From Burkholderia plantarii (GTDB lineage Bacteria; Pseudomonadota; Gammaproteobacteria; Burkholderiales; Burkholderiaceae), in contig NZ_CP007212.1 of the NCBI RefSeq assembly GCF_001411805.1, forward strand, positions 2,356,001-2,420,000: DNA of 64,000 nucleotides. The letters run 5' to 3'. Numbering within the stretch: position 1 is the first letter of the stretch; the number at the start of each line of letters is the position of its first letter. A program made the translations under genes and the position numbers. Of this stretch, positions 9,776-18,651 are shown one piece after another. A model generated the notes under the pieces. That model was given only the letters and a program-made list of their open reading frames with translations, was not told the origin of the DNA and searched no databases.

Positions 9776-11260
9776 TCACTCGCCGCCGCCGCCCAACCCC
9801 AGCGCCCGCATCCGCCGATACAGCGTGCGCTCGCTCATGCCGAGCCGCGCGGCCAGCGCCTTGCGCGTGCCGCGAAACGTGCGCGCCACCTGCCGCAGCG
9901 TGTCGTCGTCGGGCGCGCCGCGCACGGCCTCATCCGAAGGCGGTTCGCGTAGCGCATCGGGCAGGTGCTCGACGCGGATCACGCCGTCGTCGGCGAACAG
10001 GCAGGCGCGCTCGAGCACGTTGCGCAGCTCGCGGATGTTGCCCGGCCACGCATAGGCGTCGAGGCAGGCGCGCGCCGTCTCGTGCAGCACGTGGACGCGC
10101 GCGCCGGGCCGCGCGTCGGCGATGCGGCGCAGGATCGACTCGGCCAGCAGGCCGATGTCGCCGGGCCGCTCGCGCACCGGCGGCAGCTCGATCGGAAACG
10201 CGCTGATCCGGTAATAGAGATCCTGGCGGAAGCGGCCGTCGCCGATCATCTCGCGCAGCGGCTGATGGGTCGCCGCGACGAGCCGGAAGTCGGCGCGCAG
10301 CGCCTCCACGCCGCCGACGCGCCGGAACGTGCCCGACTCGATCAGCCGCAGCAGCTTGACCTGCATCGAGGCGGGCACGTCGCCGATCTCGTCGACGAAC
10401 AGCGTGCCGCCCTGCGCGGTCTCCACGAGCCCCGGCTTGCGCGCGTTGGCGCCCGTGAATGCGCCCTTCTCGTAGCCGAACAGCTCGCTTTCGAACAGCG
10501 ACTCGGCGATCCCCGAGCAATCGACCACCACGAACGGCCCGCCCGCGCGTGCGCTGGCCTCGTGCAGCGCACGCGCGAACAGCTCCTTGCCGGTGCCCGA
10601 TTCGCCGAGCAGCAGCACCGGCAGCATCGACGGCGCGACGCGCTGCAGCGCCGACAGCGCCTCGTTGAACGCGTCCGAGCCGCCGACCAGCCCGCCCGCG
10701 CTCGGCCGCGCCGAGGCGCTGCGCACCGTGGTCAGCCGCTCGACGTAGGCGATCACCGCGCCGTCGGCATCGAACACGGGGCGCATCTCGACATCGACGT
10801 GCTCCGGCCCGCGCGGCGTGTGATGGATGTGCAGCACGCGCGAGGCCGCGCCCGATTCGAGCGCGGCGCGCATCGGGCAATGCTCGCCGGCCTGGTCGCA
10901 CGGCACGTCGTAGTGATGCGAGACGCGGTAGCAGTGGCGGCCCACGTGCTCGCGGCCCGCGCCGCCGAACTGCCGCTGATAGGCGCCGTTCGCGGCGAGG
11001 ATCCGGTAATCGCGATCGACCACGATCATCGGCTGCGGATCGTGTTCCAGATACGAGACGAGCGCGCCGATCCCCGGCGCGGCGGCCGCCTCGGCAGGCG
11101 GCTGCGCGAGGTCCGAAGCGGCGGCCACGATCGGGATCGCGCGCCGCGCCGCGCGCGGGCGGCGCACGGCCGCATCGGGGGCGCCCACGGCAGGGGACGT
11201 GTCGGTGGAGTCAATGGGCGGCGGCGTATCCGCCATGTCGGCGGGAGGGGAAATCGGCAT
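9776..11260 (-). CDS. fisR: FisR-like sigma-54 activator sensing sulfane sulfur
   Basis: A sigma-54 enhancer-binding protein. The N-terminal PAS-like sensor domain carries three cysteines in [12 protein letters not shown] and CDQAGEHC (about residues 110, 121 and 128 from ATG 11260). The spacing of 11 and 7 matches that known for FisR (Cys53/Cys64/Cys71 in Cupriavidus), which reacts with polysulfide. An AAA+ domain follows with Walker A GESGTGKE (about 219) and the sigma-54 contact loop GAFTGA (about 266). A Fis-type HTH ends the protein ([19 protein letters not shown]). Its divergent neighbours, persulfide dioxygenase and SQR, are the known FisR targets. The frame stays open to 11446, but that extension covers the probable upstream activator site. 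ATG 11236 is another possible start. Confidence 0.85.
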   Translation of the reverse strand: MPISPPADMADTPPPIDSTDTSPAVGAPDAAVRRPRAARRAIPIVAAASDLAQPPAEAAAAPGIGALVSYLEHDPQPMIVVDRDYRILAANGAYQRQFGGAGREHVGRHCYRVSHHYDVPCDQAGEHCPMRAALESGAASRVLHIHHTPRGPEHVDVEMRPVFDADGAVIAYVERLTTVRSASARPSAGGLVGGSDAFNEALSALQRVAPSMLPVLLLGESGTGKELFARALHEASARAGGPFVVVDCSGIAESLFESELFGYEKGAFTGANARKPGLVETAQGGTLFVDEIGDVPASMQVKLLRLIESGTFRRVGGVEALRADFRLVAATHQPLREMIGDGRFRQDLYYRISAFPIELPPVRERPGDIGLLAESILRRIADARPGARVHVLHETARACLDAYAWPGNIRELRNVLERACLFADDGVIRVEHLPDALREPPSDEAVRGAPDDDTLRQVARTFRGTRKALAARLGMSERTLYRRMRALGLGGGGE

Positions 11261-11337
11261 CGGACGGGCTCGGTTCGCGGGACGAAAAGCGGCGGGATGC
11301 ATCGCGCACCGGGACATTTTGCCTCTGCGCGACGCAC

Positions 11338-11372
11338 TGCCAATTCTGCCATGCCACTGCCATGCGTGGCAG
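11338..11372. promoter_or_regulatory. Putative FisR upstream activator site
   Basis: Four TGCCA repeats (starting 11338, 11347, 11352, 11358) lead into a perfect inverted repeat CTGCCA-TGCG-TGGCAG (11357-11372). It sits about 110-125 bp upstream of the -24/-12 promoter of the sulfide genes, the usual distance for a bacterial enhancer-binding protein. The sequence is seen; binding by the adjacent FisR-like protein is inferred. Confidence 0.55.
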
Positions 11373-11481
11373 CAATCGCGCATCCGGCTCGCGCGTCCCG
11401 AGGCGGCGGCCCTACCGTCATTCGCGAAAAACAGTAGTCGGATCAAACAATTAAGCGATAAGCGCGCGCCAGGCGTGACGC

Positions 11482-11497
11482 TGGCACGTATCTTGTC
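11482..11497 (+). promoter_or_regulatory. Sigma-54 (-24/-12) promoter for the pdo-sqr genes
   Basis: TGGCACG-TATC-TTGTC matches the sigma-54 consensus TGGCACG-N4-TTGCW except for T in place of C in the -12 GC. Spacing between the GG and the -12 element is conserved. It lies 45 bp upstream of the dioxygenase start and fits with the divergent sigma-54 activator. Confidence 0.7.
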
Positions 11498-11541
11498 TCG
11501 ATCAGGTGTTTTCCCGATTTCTGATTCCGGAGTGCCGCACG

Positions 11542-12441
11542 ATGTCCCATCCCGCCTTTACCGTCGATTCGCTCTTCGATCCGGTCACCAACACGGCCAC
11601 CCACGTCGTCGTCGACACCGCCACGCGCGAGTGCGCGATCGTCGACCCGGTGCTCGACTTCGATCCGAAGTCCGGCCGCACCAGCCACCGCAGCGCCGAG
11701 CGCGTCGCCGCGCACGTCGAGGCGTGCGGCGCGCGCGTGCGCTGGCTGCTGGAAACGCACGTCCACGCCGATCACCTCTCGGCCGCGCCGCTGCTGCAGG
11801 CGCGCTTCGGCGGCGAGATCGCGATCGGCCGCGAGGTCACGGGCGTGCAGAAGGTATTCGGCGCGCTGTTCGACGCCGGCCCGGATTTCGTGCCGGACGG
11901 CCGCCCGTTCGACCGGCTCGTCGACGACGGCGACACGCTCGCGCTCGGCACGCTCGCGATCCGCGCGATCCACACGCCGGGCCATACGCCGGCCTGCATG
12001 ACCTACCTGGTCGAGCGCGCGGACGGCACGTCGGCGCCGGCCGAGACGGCCGCGTTCGTCGGCGACACGCTGTTCATGCCCGACTACGGCACCGCGCGCT
12101 GCGACTTCCCCGGCGGCGACGCGCGCACGCTCTACCGTTCGATCCGCAAGGTGCTGAGCCTGCCGCCCGACACGCCGCTCTATTTGTGCCACGACTACGC
12201 GCCCGACGGCCGCCCGGTCTGCCTCGTCACCACCGTGGGCGCGCAGCGGCGCGACAACGTCCACGTCCACGAGGGCATCGACGAGGACGCGTTCGTGGCG
12301 ATGCGCACCGCGCGCGACGCGACGCTCGAGATGCCGGTGCTGATCCTGCCGTCGGTGCAGGTCAACATGCGCGCGGGCCGGCTGCCGGAGCCCGCGGCGA
12401 ACGGGGTCCGCTACCTGAAGCTGCCGATCGACGCGCTGTAA
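11542..12441 (+). CDS. pdo: Persulfide (sulfur) dioxygenase, metallo-beta-lactamase fold
   Basis: A non-haem iron dioxygenase of the ETHE1/Blh type that oxidises glutathione persulfide to sulfite. The 299-aa protein from ATG 11542 has the MBL metal motif THVHADH (His73, His75, Asp77, His78). It also has a later metal histidine in PGHTP (His148) and the block FVGDTLFMPDYGTARCDFPGG-like region typical of persulfide dioxygenases, not lactamases. It works with the downstream SQR: SQR makes sulfane sulfur from H2S, GSH carries it, and this enzyme oxidises it. A sigma-54 promoter precedes it. An in-frame ATG at 11506 would place the start too close to the promoter. Confidence 0.9.
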   Translation: MSHPAFTVDSLFDPVTNTATHVVVDTATRECAIVDPVLDFDPKSGRTSHRSAERVAAHVEACGARVRWLLETHVHADHLSAAPLLQARFGGEIAIGREVTGVQKVFGALFDAGPDFVPDGRPFDRLVDDGDTLALGTLAIRAIHTPGHTPACMTYLVERADGTSAPAETAAFVGDTLFMPDYGTARCDFPGGDARTLYRSIRKVLSLPPDTPLYLCHDYAPDGRPVCLVTTVGAQRRDNVHVHEGIDEDAFVAMRTARDATLEMPVLILPSVQVNMRAGRLPEPAANGVRYLKLPIDAL

Positions 12442-12537
12442 CGCACCGCCGGGCAAGACAGGCGCCGTGCCAACGGTGCTTCGTTTCCCGGCCAGGACAA
12501 CACCCATCACCGACCATTCCCGTCAGGAGCCCCAGCC

Positions 12538-13824
12538 ATGTCCGTCCCGTCACCGGCCGCCGCCGGTTCCGTCCGAACGTCCTCCGCGCGCCACGAGATC
12601 GTGATCGTCGGCGCCGGCGCCGCCGGCATCGCCACGGCGGCGAGCCTGCTGCGGCGCGACCGCTCGCTCGACATCGCGCTCGTCGATCCGGCCGACACGC
12701 ACTACTACCAGCCCGGCTGGACCATGGTCGGCGGCGGCATCTTCGACGCGCCGTCCACCGCACGGCCGATGCAATCGGTGCTGCCGCCCGGCGTCACGCA
12801 CCTGCGCGCGGCGGTCACCGCGTTCTCGCCGGAGCACAACACCGTCACGCTCGACGGCGGCGCCACGCTCGGCTATCGCGAACTGATCGTCTGCCCCGGG
12901 CTGGAGCTGCACTGGGCCGGCATCGACGGGCTGGTCGACACGCTCGGCCGCCACGGCGTGACCTCGAACTACCGCTACGATCTCGCGCCCTACACGTGGC
13001 AGCTCGTGCAGTCGCTCACGCACGGGCGCGCGCTGTTCACGCAGCCGCCGATGCCGATCAAATGCGCGGGCGCGCCGCAGAAGGCGATGTATCTGTCCGC
13101 CGATCACTGGCGCCGCACCGGCCGGCTCGCCGGCATCGAGATCGAGTTTCATCTGGCCGGCGCCGCGCTGTTCGGCGTGCCGGCCTACGTGCCCGCGCTG
13201 ATGGAGTCGGTCCAGGCCTACGGGATCGACCTGCGCTTCGGCGACCAGTTGATCGCCGTGGACGGCCCGGGCCGGCGCGCCACGTTCCGGCGCGCCCGCG
13301 CGGAGGCCGACGGCGGCGGCAGCGAGGAGATCACGCGCGAGTTCGACCTGCTGCACGTGGTGCCGCCGCAGCGCGCGCCGGGCTTCGTGCGCGACAGCGC
13401 GCTCGCCGACGCGGCCGGCTGGATCGACGTCGATCCGGCGACGCTGCGCCATCGCGGGTTCGCCAACATCCACGCGCTCGGCGACGCGACCAACACCACC
13501 AACGCCAAGACCGCCGCCGCCGCGCGCAAGCAGGCGCCGGTGGTCGCGCACAACGTCCTGGCCGCGCTCGGCCGCGCACGCGGCGTGGCGCGCTACGACG
13601 GCTACGGCTCGTGCCCGCTGACGGTGGAACGCGGCCGCATCGTGCTGGCCGAGTTCCTCTACGGCGGCAAGGTCGCGCCGACCTTCCCGAACTGGGTCAA
13701 CGACGGCACGCGGCCGTCGCGCCTCGCGTGGTTCCTGAAGGAGAAGGTGCTGCCGCCGCTGTACTGGCACGCGATGCTGAAGGGCCGCGAGTGGTATGCA
13801 CGGCCGGTGATCAGCGAGGCGTGA
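12538..13824 (+). CDS. sqr: Sulfide:quinone oxidoreductase
   Basis: A membrane-associated FAD enzyme that oxidises H2S to sulfane sulfur and passes electrons to quinone. It is 428 aa. The N-terminal Rossmann motif is IVIVGAGAAG, and HYYQPGWTMVGGG follows, as in SQR. Redox cysteines are visible at Cys176 (PIKCAGAPQK) and Cys359 (GYGSCPLT). The second FAD motif is in ALGDATNTTNAKT. The pair of cysteines and the sequence style fit the type II (mitochondrial-like) SQRs paired with PDO in Cupriavidus and Burkholderia. An AGGAG sequence precedes the ATG. It is probably transcribed with pdo from the sigma-54 promoter. Confidence 0.9.
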   Translation: MSVPSPAAAGSVRTSSARHEIVIVGAGAAGIATAASLLRRDRSLDIALVDPADTHYYQPGWTMVGGGIFDAPSTARPMQSVLPPGVTHLRAAVTAFSPEHNTVTLDGGATLGYRELIVCPGLELHWAGIDGLVDTLGRHGVTSNYRYDLAPYTWQLVQSLTHGRALFTQPPMPIKCAGAPQKAMYLSADHWRRTGRLAGIEIEFHLAGAALFGVPAYVPALMESVQAYGIDLRFGDQLIAVDGPGRRATFRRARAEADGGGSEEITREFDLLHVVPPQRAPGFVRDSALADAAGWIDVDPATLRHRGFANIHALGDATNTTNAKTAAAARKQAPVVAHNVLAALGRARGVARYDGYGSCPLTVERGRIVLAEFLYGGKVAPTFPNWVNDGTRPSRLAWFLKEKVLPPLYWHAMLKGREWYARPVISEA

Positions 13825-13832
13825 GCGTGAGG

Positions 13833-13923
13833 GTGGGCACTCGAAGCGCGAGTGCCCACGCCCAAAACACGGGCGCCCCAAGCGACGACGCCCGGCATCG
13901 TGGCCAACGATGCCGGGCGTCGT
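13833..13923. terminator. Double hairpin between sqr and potI
   Basis: Two perfect inverted repeats lie in tandem. GTGGGCACTC/GAGTGCCCAC is at 13833-13842/13850-13859 and a 16-bp stem is at 13885-13900/13908-13923. They sit between the convergent sqr and pot operons. No long T run follows on either strand, so this is a strong hairpin insulator rather than a textbook intrinsic terminator. Confidence 0.6.
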
Positions 13924-13959
13924 GCTGAAAAATCCGAACGGGGCGCGCGGCCCCGCCGG

Positions 13960-14778
13960 TCAGGCGGCCGCCGCGAGCCGGCGCCGCTCGCGGCGCATCA
14001 TCATCATGTTCGCGCCGATCACGCCGATCGTCACGGCGACGATGAACAGCGTCGCGAGCGCGTTCATCTCCGGATTCAGGCCGAGCCGCACGCGCGAGAA
14101 CACCACCAGCGGCAGCGTCGTCGAGCCGGGGCCGGACAGGAACGCGGACAGCACCAGGTCGTCGATCGACAGCGTAAACGACAGCAGCCAGCCCGACACC
14201 AGCGCCTGCGAAATCAGCGGCAGCGTGACCGTGAAGAACACCTTCAGCGGCGTGGCGCCGAGATCGAGCGCGGCCTCCTCCAGCGACGGATCGAGCTCGC
14301 GCACGCGCGATTGCACGATGATCGCGACATAGGACAGACACAGCATCACGTGGCCGAGCCAGATCGTCAGCATGCCGCGCTGCGCGGGCCAGCCGATCCA
14401 CTTCGCCAGCTCGATGAACAGCAGCAGCAGCGAGATGCCCTGGATCACCTCGGGAATCACGAGCGGCGCGTTGACCATCCCCGAATAAAGCGCGAAACCG
14501 CGGAAGCGCCCCATCCGCGCCAGCACGTAGCCCGCCCAGGTGCCGATCGCCACCGAGGCGAACGCCGTCAGCACGCCGATCTTCAGCGACAGCCAGGCCG
14601 CGGCGATCAGCTCGTCGTCGCCGAGCAGCGCCGCGTACCAGCGCGTCGAGAAACCGGACCAGACCGTGACCAGCTGCGACTCGTTGAACGAGTAGACGAT
14701 CAGGCTCAGGATCGGGATGTAGAGGAACGCGAAACCGATCGCCAGCGCGAGGAACCGCAGGTAACGATTCGGCATCAT
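13960..14778 (-). CDS. potI: Putrescine ABC transporter permease PotI
   Basis: One of the two inner-membrane permeases of the PotFGHI putrescine importer, 272 aa. Six hydrophobic segments are visible. The EAA loop that contacts the ATPase reads SLEEAALDLGATPLKVFFTVTLP. The SIDDLVLSAFLSGPG segment is characteristic of PotI/PotC. It overlaps the preceding potH stop by 4 bp, so it is translationally coupled. It is the last gene of the leftward pot operon. Confidence 0.92.
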   Translation of the reverse strand: MMPNRYLRFLALAIGFAFLYIPILSLIVYSFNESQLVTVWSGFSTRWYAALLGDDELIAAAWLSLKIGVLTAFASVAIGTWAGYVLARMGRFRGFALYSGMVNAPLVIPEVIQGISLLLLFIELAKWIGWPAQRGMLTIWLGHVMLCLSYVAIIVQSRVRELDPSLEEAALDLGATPLKVFFTVTLPLISQALVSGWLLSFTLSIDDLVLSAFLSGPGSTTLPLVVFSRVRLGLNPEMNALATLFIVAVTIGVIGANMMMMRRERRRLAAAA

Positions 14779-15704
14779 TTGCGGCGCCCCTCCGCTTCCT
14801 TGGCCTGGTAATGCTGGAAGATCGCCATCGGCACCAGCAGCAGCAGCACCATCGCGCAGGTCACGGCCGATGCCATCGGCCAGTCGGCGTTGTTGAAGAA
14901 CTCATTCCACATCACGCGGCCGATCATCAGCGTGTTGGCGCCGCCGAGCAGCTCCGGAATCACGTACTCGCCCACCGCCGGGATGAACACCAGCAGGCAG
15001 CCCGCGATGATGCCGTTCTTCGAGAGCGGCAGCGTGATCGTCACGAACGCCTTCCAGGGCTTCGCGCCGAGATCGTAGGCCGCCTCCAGCAGGCGCAGGT
15101 CCATCTTCACGAGATGCGCGTAGAGCGGCATCACGAGGAACGGCAGGTAGGTGTAGACCATGCCGATGTAGACCGCCGTGTTGGTGCGGTACAGCTCGAT
15201 CGGCGCGTGGATCAGCCCGATCCAGAGCAGGAAGTTGTTCAGCAGGCCGTTGTTCTTCAGGATGCCGATCCAGGCGTAGACGCGGATCAGGAACGACGTC
15301 CAGAACGGCAGCATCACCGCCATCATCAGCAGGTTGCGCGAGGCCGGGTTCGAGCGCGCGATGTAGTACGCCATCGGGTAGCCGAGCAGCAGGCACAGCA
15401 GCGTCGTGACCGCCGCCACCAGCACCGAGTTCACGTAGGTCGCGAAATACAGGCTGTCGGTGAACAGGAACGCGTAGTGCGTGAAGTTCAGCTTGATGTT
15501 CAGTACGCCGTCGGCGAACGAGGTCAGCTCGGTGTACGGCGGAATCCCGAGTTCGAGCTCGGCGAAGCTGATCTTCACCACCAGTACGAACGGCACCAGG
15601 AAGAACAGCACGAGCCAGAAGAACGGCCCGGCGATCACGGCCGAGCGCCCGCTCAGGCCGAGCTTGCGCACCGGCCACCAGAACCACGTCGACAGGGCGT
15701 TCAT
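14775..15704 (-). CDS. potH: Putrescine ABC transporter permease PotH
   Basis: The partner permease of PotI, 309 aa from ATG 15704. It has an N-terminal TM (AVIAGPFFWLVLFFLVPF), a periplasmic stretch, and the EAA loop LLEAAYDLGAKPWKAFVTITLP, followed by FIPAVGEYVIPELLGG, all typical of PotH. Its ATG overlaps the potG stop (ATGA), so translation is coupled. The open frame running further upstream to 16007 merely shadows potG. Confidence 0.92.
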   Translation of the reverse strand: MNALSTWFWWPVRKLGLSGRSAVIAGPFFWLVLFFLVPFVLVVKISFAELELGIPPYTELTSFADGVLNIKLNFTHYAFLFTDSLYFATYVNSVLVAAVTTLLCLLLGYPMAYYIARSNPASRNLLMMAVMLPFWTSFLIRVYAWIGILKNNGLLNNFLLWIGLIHAPIELYRTNTAVYIGMVYTYLPFLVMPLYAHLVKMDLRLLEAAYDLGAKPWKAFVTITLPLSKNGIIAGCLLVFIPAVGEYVIPELLGGANTLMIGRVMWNEFFNNADWPMASAVTCAMVLLLLVPMAIFQHYQAKEAEGRRK

Positions 15705-16852
15705 GAGGTCAGCACCACGCCGGCCGAGGCGCTCCAGCGCACGTAGATCTCGTCGTTCCACTGCGGCGTGTCGATCTCGGAGAGCGCGAGGCTCGTCGCG
15801 TTGGCGATCACCGTCTTGCCGGAATCGAGCTTGATGTGATACAGCGAGTAGCCGCCCATGTAGGCGACGTTGGTGACCACGCCGTGCGCCCAGTTGTAGG
15901 CGCCCTCGCCCGGCTTGCGCGTCAGCGCGATCCGCTCGGGGCGCACCGACACCGTCACCGCCATGCCGAGCGGGCCGGTGATGCCGTGGCTCACGTGCAT
16001 GCGGCACGGCAGCTCCGGCGACTCGATGAACACGTAGTCGGGCTCGTCCTCCACCACCTTGCCCTCGAACAGGTTGGTCGAGCCGATGAACTCGGCCGAG
16101 AAGCGGCTGTTCGGATATTCGTAGACCTCGCGCGGCGCGCCGATCTGCACGATCTCGCCCTCGCTCATCACGGCGATGCGGCCGGCCATCGTCATCGCCT
16201 CCTCCTGGTCGTGCGTGACCATGATGCAGGTGACGCCGACCTTGTCGAGGATGTTGACGAGTTCGATCTGGGTGCGCTGGCGGATCTGCTTGTCGAGCGC
16301 CGACATCGGCTCGTCGAGCAGCAGCAGCTTCGGCCGCTTGACGAGCGAACGCGCCAGCGCCACGCGCTGCTGCTGGCCGCCCGACAGCTGGTGCGGCTTG
16401 CGGCCCGCGTAGCGGCTCATCTGCACGAGTTCGAGCACATCGCGCACGCGTTCCTTCAGCTCGGCCTTGCGCACCCCTTCCTGCCGCAGCCCGTAGGCGA
16501 CGTTCGCCTCGACCGTCATGTGCGGGAACAGCGCATACGACTGGAACATCATGTTCACGGGCCGCCGATACGGCGGCAGCTGCGCGAGATCCTCGCCGTC
16601 GATCAGGATCCTGCCCGAGGTGACGGTCTCGAGGCCGGCGAGCATGCGCAGCAAGGTGGACTTGCCGCAGCCGGAACTGCCGAGCAGCGCGAACAGCTCG
16701 CCCTTGCCGACCGACAGATTGACCTGGCGCACCGCGGTGGTATCGCCGAACTGCTTGACCACGTCGACGATCTGCACGAAATTCGCGGCGGCGCCGGACG
16801 GTGCGACGGTGGACGGCGCGCCGGCTACCGGCATGCGCGACTGGCTATTCAT
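15701..16852 (-). CDS. potG: Putrescine ABC transporter ATP-binding protein PotG
   Basis: The cytoplasmic ATPase driving putrescine import, 383 aa. Walker [11 protein letters not shown]-loop [12 protein letters not shown], signature LSGGQQQR, Walker [13 protein letters not shown] and the H-loop in MVTHDQEEA are all intact. The C-terminal TOBE domain ([11 protein letters not shown]) is the polyamine/iron importer regulatory barrel. It overlaps potH. A 141-bp gap with a small hairpin separates it from potF. Confidence 0.93.
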   Translation of the reverse strand: MNSQSRMPVAGAPSTVAPSGAAANFVQIVDVVKQFGDTTAVRQVNLSVGKGELFALLGSSGCGKSTLLRMLAGLETVTSGRILIDGEDLAQLPPYRRPVNMMFQSYALFPHMTVEANVAYGLRQEGVRKAELKERVRDVLELVQMSRYAGRKPHQLSGGQQQRVALARSLVKRPKLLLLDEPMSALDKQIRQRTQIELVNILDKVGVTCIMVTHDQEEAMTMAGRIAVMSEGEIVQIGAPREVYEYPNSRFSAEFIGSTNLFEGKVVEDEPDYVFIESPELPCRMHVSHGITGPLGMAVTVSVRPERIALTRKPGEGAYNWAHGVVTNVAYMGGYSLYHIKLDSGKTVIANATSLALSEIDTPQWNDEIYVRWSASAGVVLTS

Positions 16853-16936
16853 GATCTGCTACGTCACTCCTGCGTGTTGATGAACCGAGGCGAACGAACG
16901 ACGGCGCGCATCGACAAAGGCGCGCGAACACGAACA

Positions 16937-16961
16937 AAGCCCCCGGGGCTACCAGGGGCTT
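16937..16961 (-). promoter_or_regulatory. Intercistronic hairpin between potF and potG
   Basis: AAGCCCC (16937-16943) and GGGGCTT (16955-16961) form a 7-bp stem in the potF-potG gap. In ABC operons such a stem often stabilises the binding-protein message over the downstream subunits. That role is inferred; the stem is modest. Confidence 0.35.
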
Positions 16962-16993
16962 GGTGGATCGGCGCCGGTGTTCCGGGCTGACGC

Positions 16994-18088
16994 TCAGCGG
17001 CCGGACTTCAGTTCCGTCCAGAGCCGGGTCTGCAGGCGCTGGATTTCCGGCGGCAGCGGCTTGAGCAGGAACAGCGTCTTGACGACGTCGGCCGGCGGAT
17101 AGACGGCCGGATCGTTGGCCACGTCCGGGCTCACGAACTTGCGCGCCTCGGCGTTCGCGCTCGGATAATAGACCGCGTTCGTGATCGCCGCGTGGACCTT
17201 CGGATCCTCGATGTAGTTGATCCACTCGAGGGCCGCTTCCTTGTTCTTCGCGTCCTTCGGGATCGCCATCACGTCGAACCAGACCGGCGCGCCGCCCTTC
17301 GGCACGTAGTACTCGACCTTGTACGGCTTCTTCGCTTCCTGCGCACGATGCTTGGCGATCACGACGTCGCCCGACCAGCCGAACGCGAAGCAGATGTCGC
17401 CGCCGACCAGATCGTTGATGTAGCCCGACGAGTTGAACTGCGTGATGTACGGGCGGATCTTCTTGAGCACCTGCATCGCGGCCTGATAATCGGCCGGGTT
17501 GGTGCTCATCGGATCCTTGCCGATGTAGTGCAGCGTGGCCGCGAACATCTGGTCCGGCGCGTCGAGCACCGACACGCCGCAGGCCTTCAGCTTCGAGATG
17601 TTTTCCGGCTTGAACAGGATGTCCCAGTTGTCGAGCGGCACCTTGCCGAGGATCTGCTGCGCCTTGTTCACATTGTAGCCAAGGCCCGTCGTGCCGTAGG
17701 CCCAGGGCACCACGTACTTGTTGCCCGGATCGGCGCCGGCCACCAGCGCCATCAGTTGCGGATCGAGATTCTTGAGGTTCGGCAGCTTCGACTTGTCGAG
17801 CGGCGAGAAGATGCCGGCGGCAATCTGCTTGCCCGCGTAGTTGCTGGTCGGCACCACGATGTCGTAGCCCGAGCTGCCGGTCAGCAGCTTCGCCTGCAGC
17901 GTGTCGTCGCTGTCGTAGTTGTCGTAGCGGACCTTCACGCCCGTCTGTTTCTCGAAGTTCGGGATCGTGTCCTTGGCAATGTAGTCGGACCAGTTGTACA
18001 CGTTGAGCTGCGTATCCTTCGCCGCAGCTGCCGACGCGGCCACACAAAGCGAGAGCGCCACGAACCGGCCTGCCACCTTTGCTTTCAT
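16994..18088 (-). CDS. potF: Putrescine-binding periplasmic protein PotF
   Basis: The high-affinity solute receptor of the PotFGHI system, 364 aa. ATG 18088 has GGGAG about 7 bp upstream and gives a Sec signal peptide ending ASAAAAKD. The mature start TQLNVYNWSDYIAKDTIPNFE and the later SNYAGKQIAAGIFSPLDKSKLPN are typical of PotF/PotD proteins. An in-frame extension to 18478 covers non-coding upstream DNA. It is the first gene of the operon and likely the most highly expressed. Confidence 0.93.
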   Translation of the reverse strand: MKAKVAGRFVALSLCVAASAAAAKDTQLNVYNWSDYIAKDTIPNFEKQTGVKVRYDNYDSDDTLQAKLLTGSSGYDIVVPTSNYAGKQIAAGIFSPLDKSKLPNLKNLDPQLMALVAGADPGNKYVVPWAYGTTGLGYNVNKAQQILGKVPLDNWDILFKPENISKLKACGVSVLDAPDQMFAATLHYIGKDPMSTNPADYQAAMQVLKKIRPYITQFNSSGYINDLVGGDICFAFGWSGDVVIAKHRAQEAKKPYKVEYYVPKGGAPVWFDVMAIPKDAKNKEAALEWINYIEDPKVHAAITNAVYYPSANAEARKFVSPDVANDPAVYPPADVVKTLFLLKPLPPEIQRLQTRLWTELKSGR

Positions 18089-18651
18089 CCCGTTCTCCCG
18101 TGCGGCCGTGCGCGGCCGTATCGACTTTGTCGTCACGACGGCCCGCGCCCGCGCGACCCGTCCCTCAAAACCTCGAAAAGTATCACTAATCCCGTGGTGC
18201 CACAAAAAAAATGCGCCGATGTCGCGCAAACGGGACACCTCGCCATCCCCGGCCGGAGCGTGCCGTCCCGGCCGGACGGGGATCGGGAAGTGCGCGCATT
18301 TTATCGGGTTATACGCGCCTGTCCACCCGGAAAAATAACCGGGTAGCCGCGCATTGCCGGGCGGCATGCGCGCGCCTCGGTCGCGGGCGCCGCCGGACGA
18401 TGCGCCCCGGTCCGCTTCGGCTTTCCGGGAGCCGGCGCACGGGAGCGAACGGCCGAGGCCCGATGCCTGCGCTGCCACGCCCGTCGTGGGCGTCGATCAG
18501 CGCAGATGATCCTGCATGACAGGACATGGCCAGGGCGGCCGATCCGTTCAATCCGTTTCGCCCCCTGCGCCTCCTTTACAATAGCCCGACTCGTCGCAGT
18601 GTCCGCGTTGCGGCACGACTTTCCACCGTGCTTCGCCCATTCCTCGAACTC
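18089..18651. other. potF-pldA divergent intergenic region
   Basis: About 560 bp upstream of both potF and the phospholipase gene. It should hold both promoters. I see only a weak candidate for potF (TTGTGG, 17 bp, TACTTT on the minus strand near 18165-18200) and A/T tracts at 18206. No gene or RNA is evident. The pldA frame is open from 18526, so its leader may be shorter than drawn. Confidence 0.4.
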
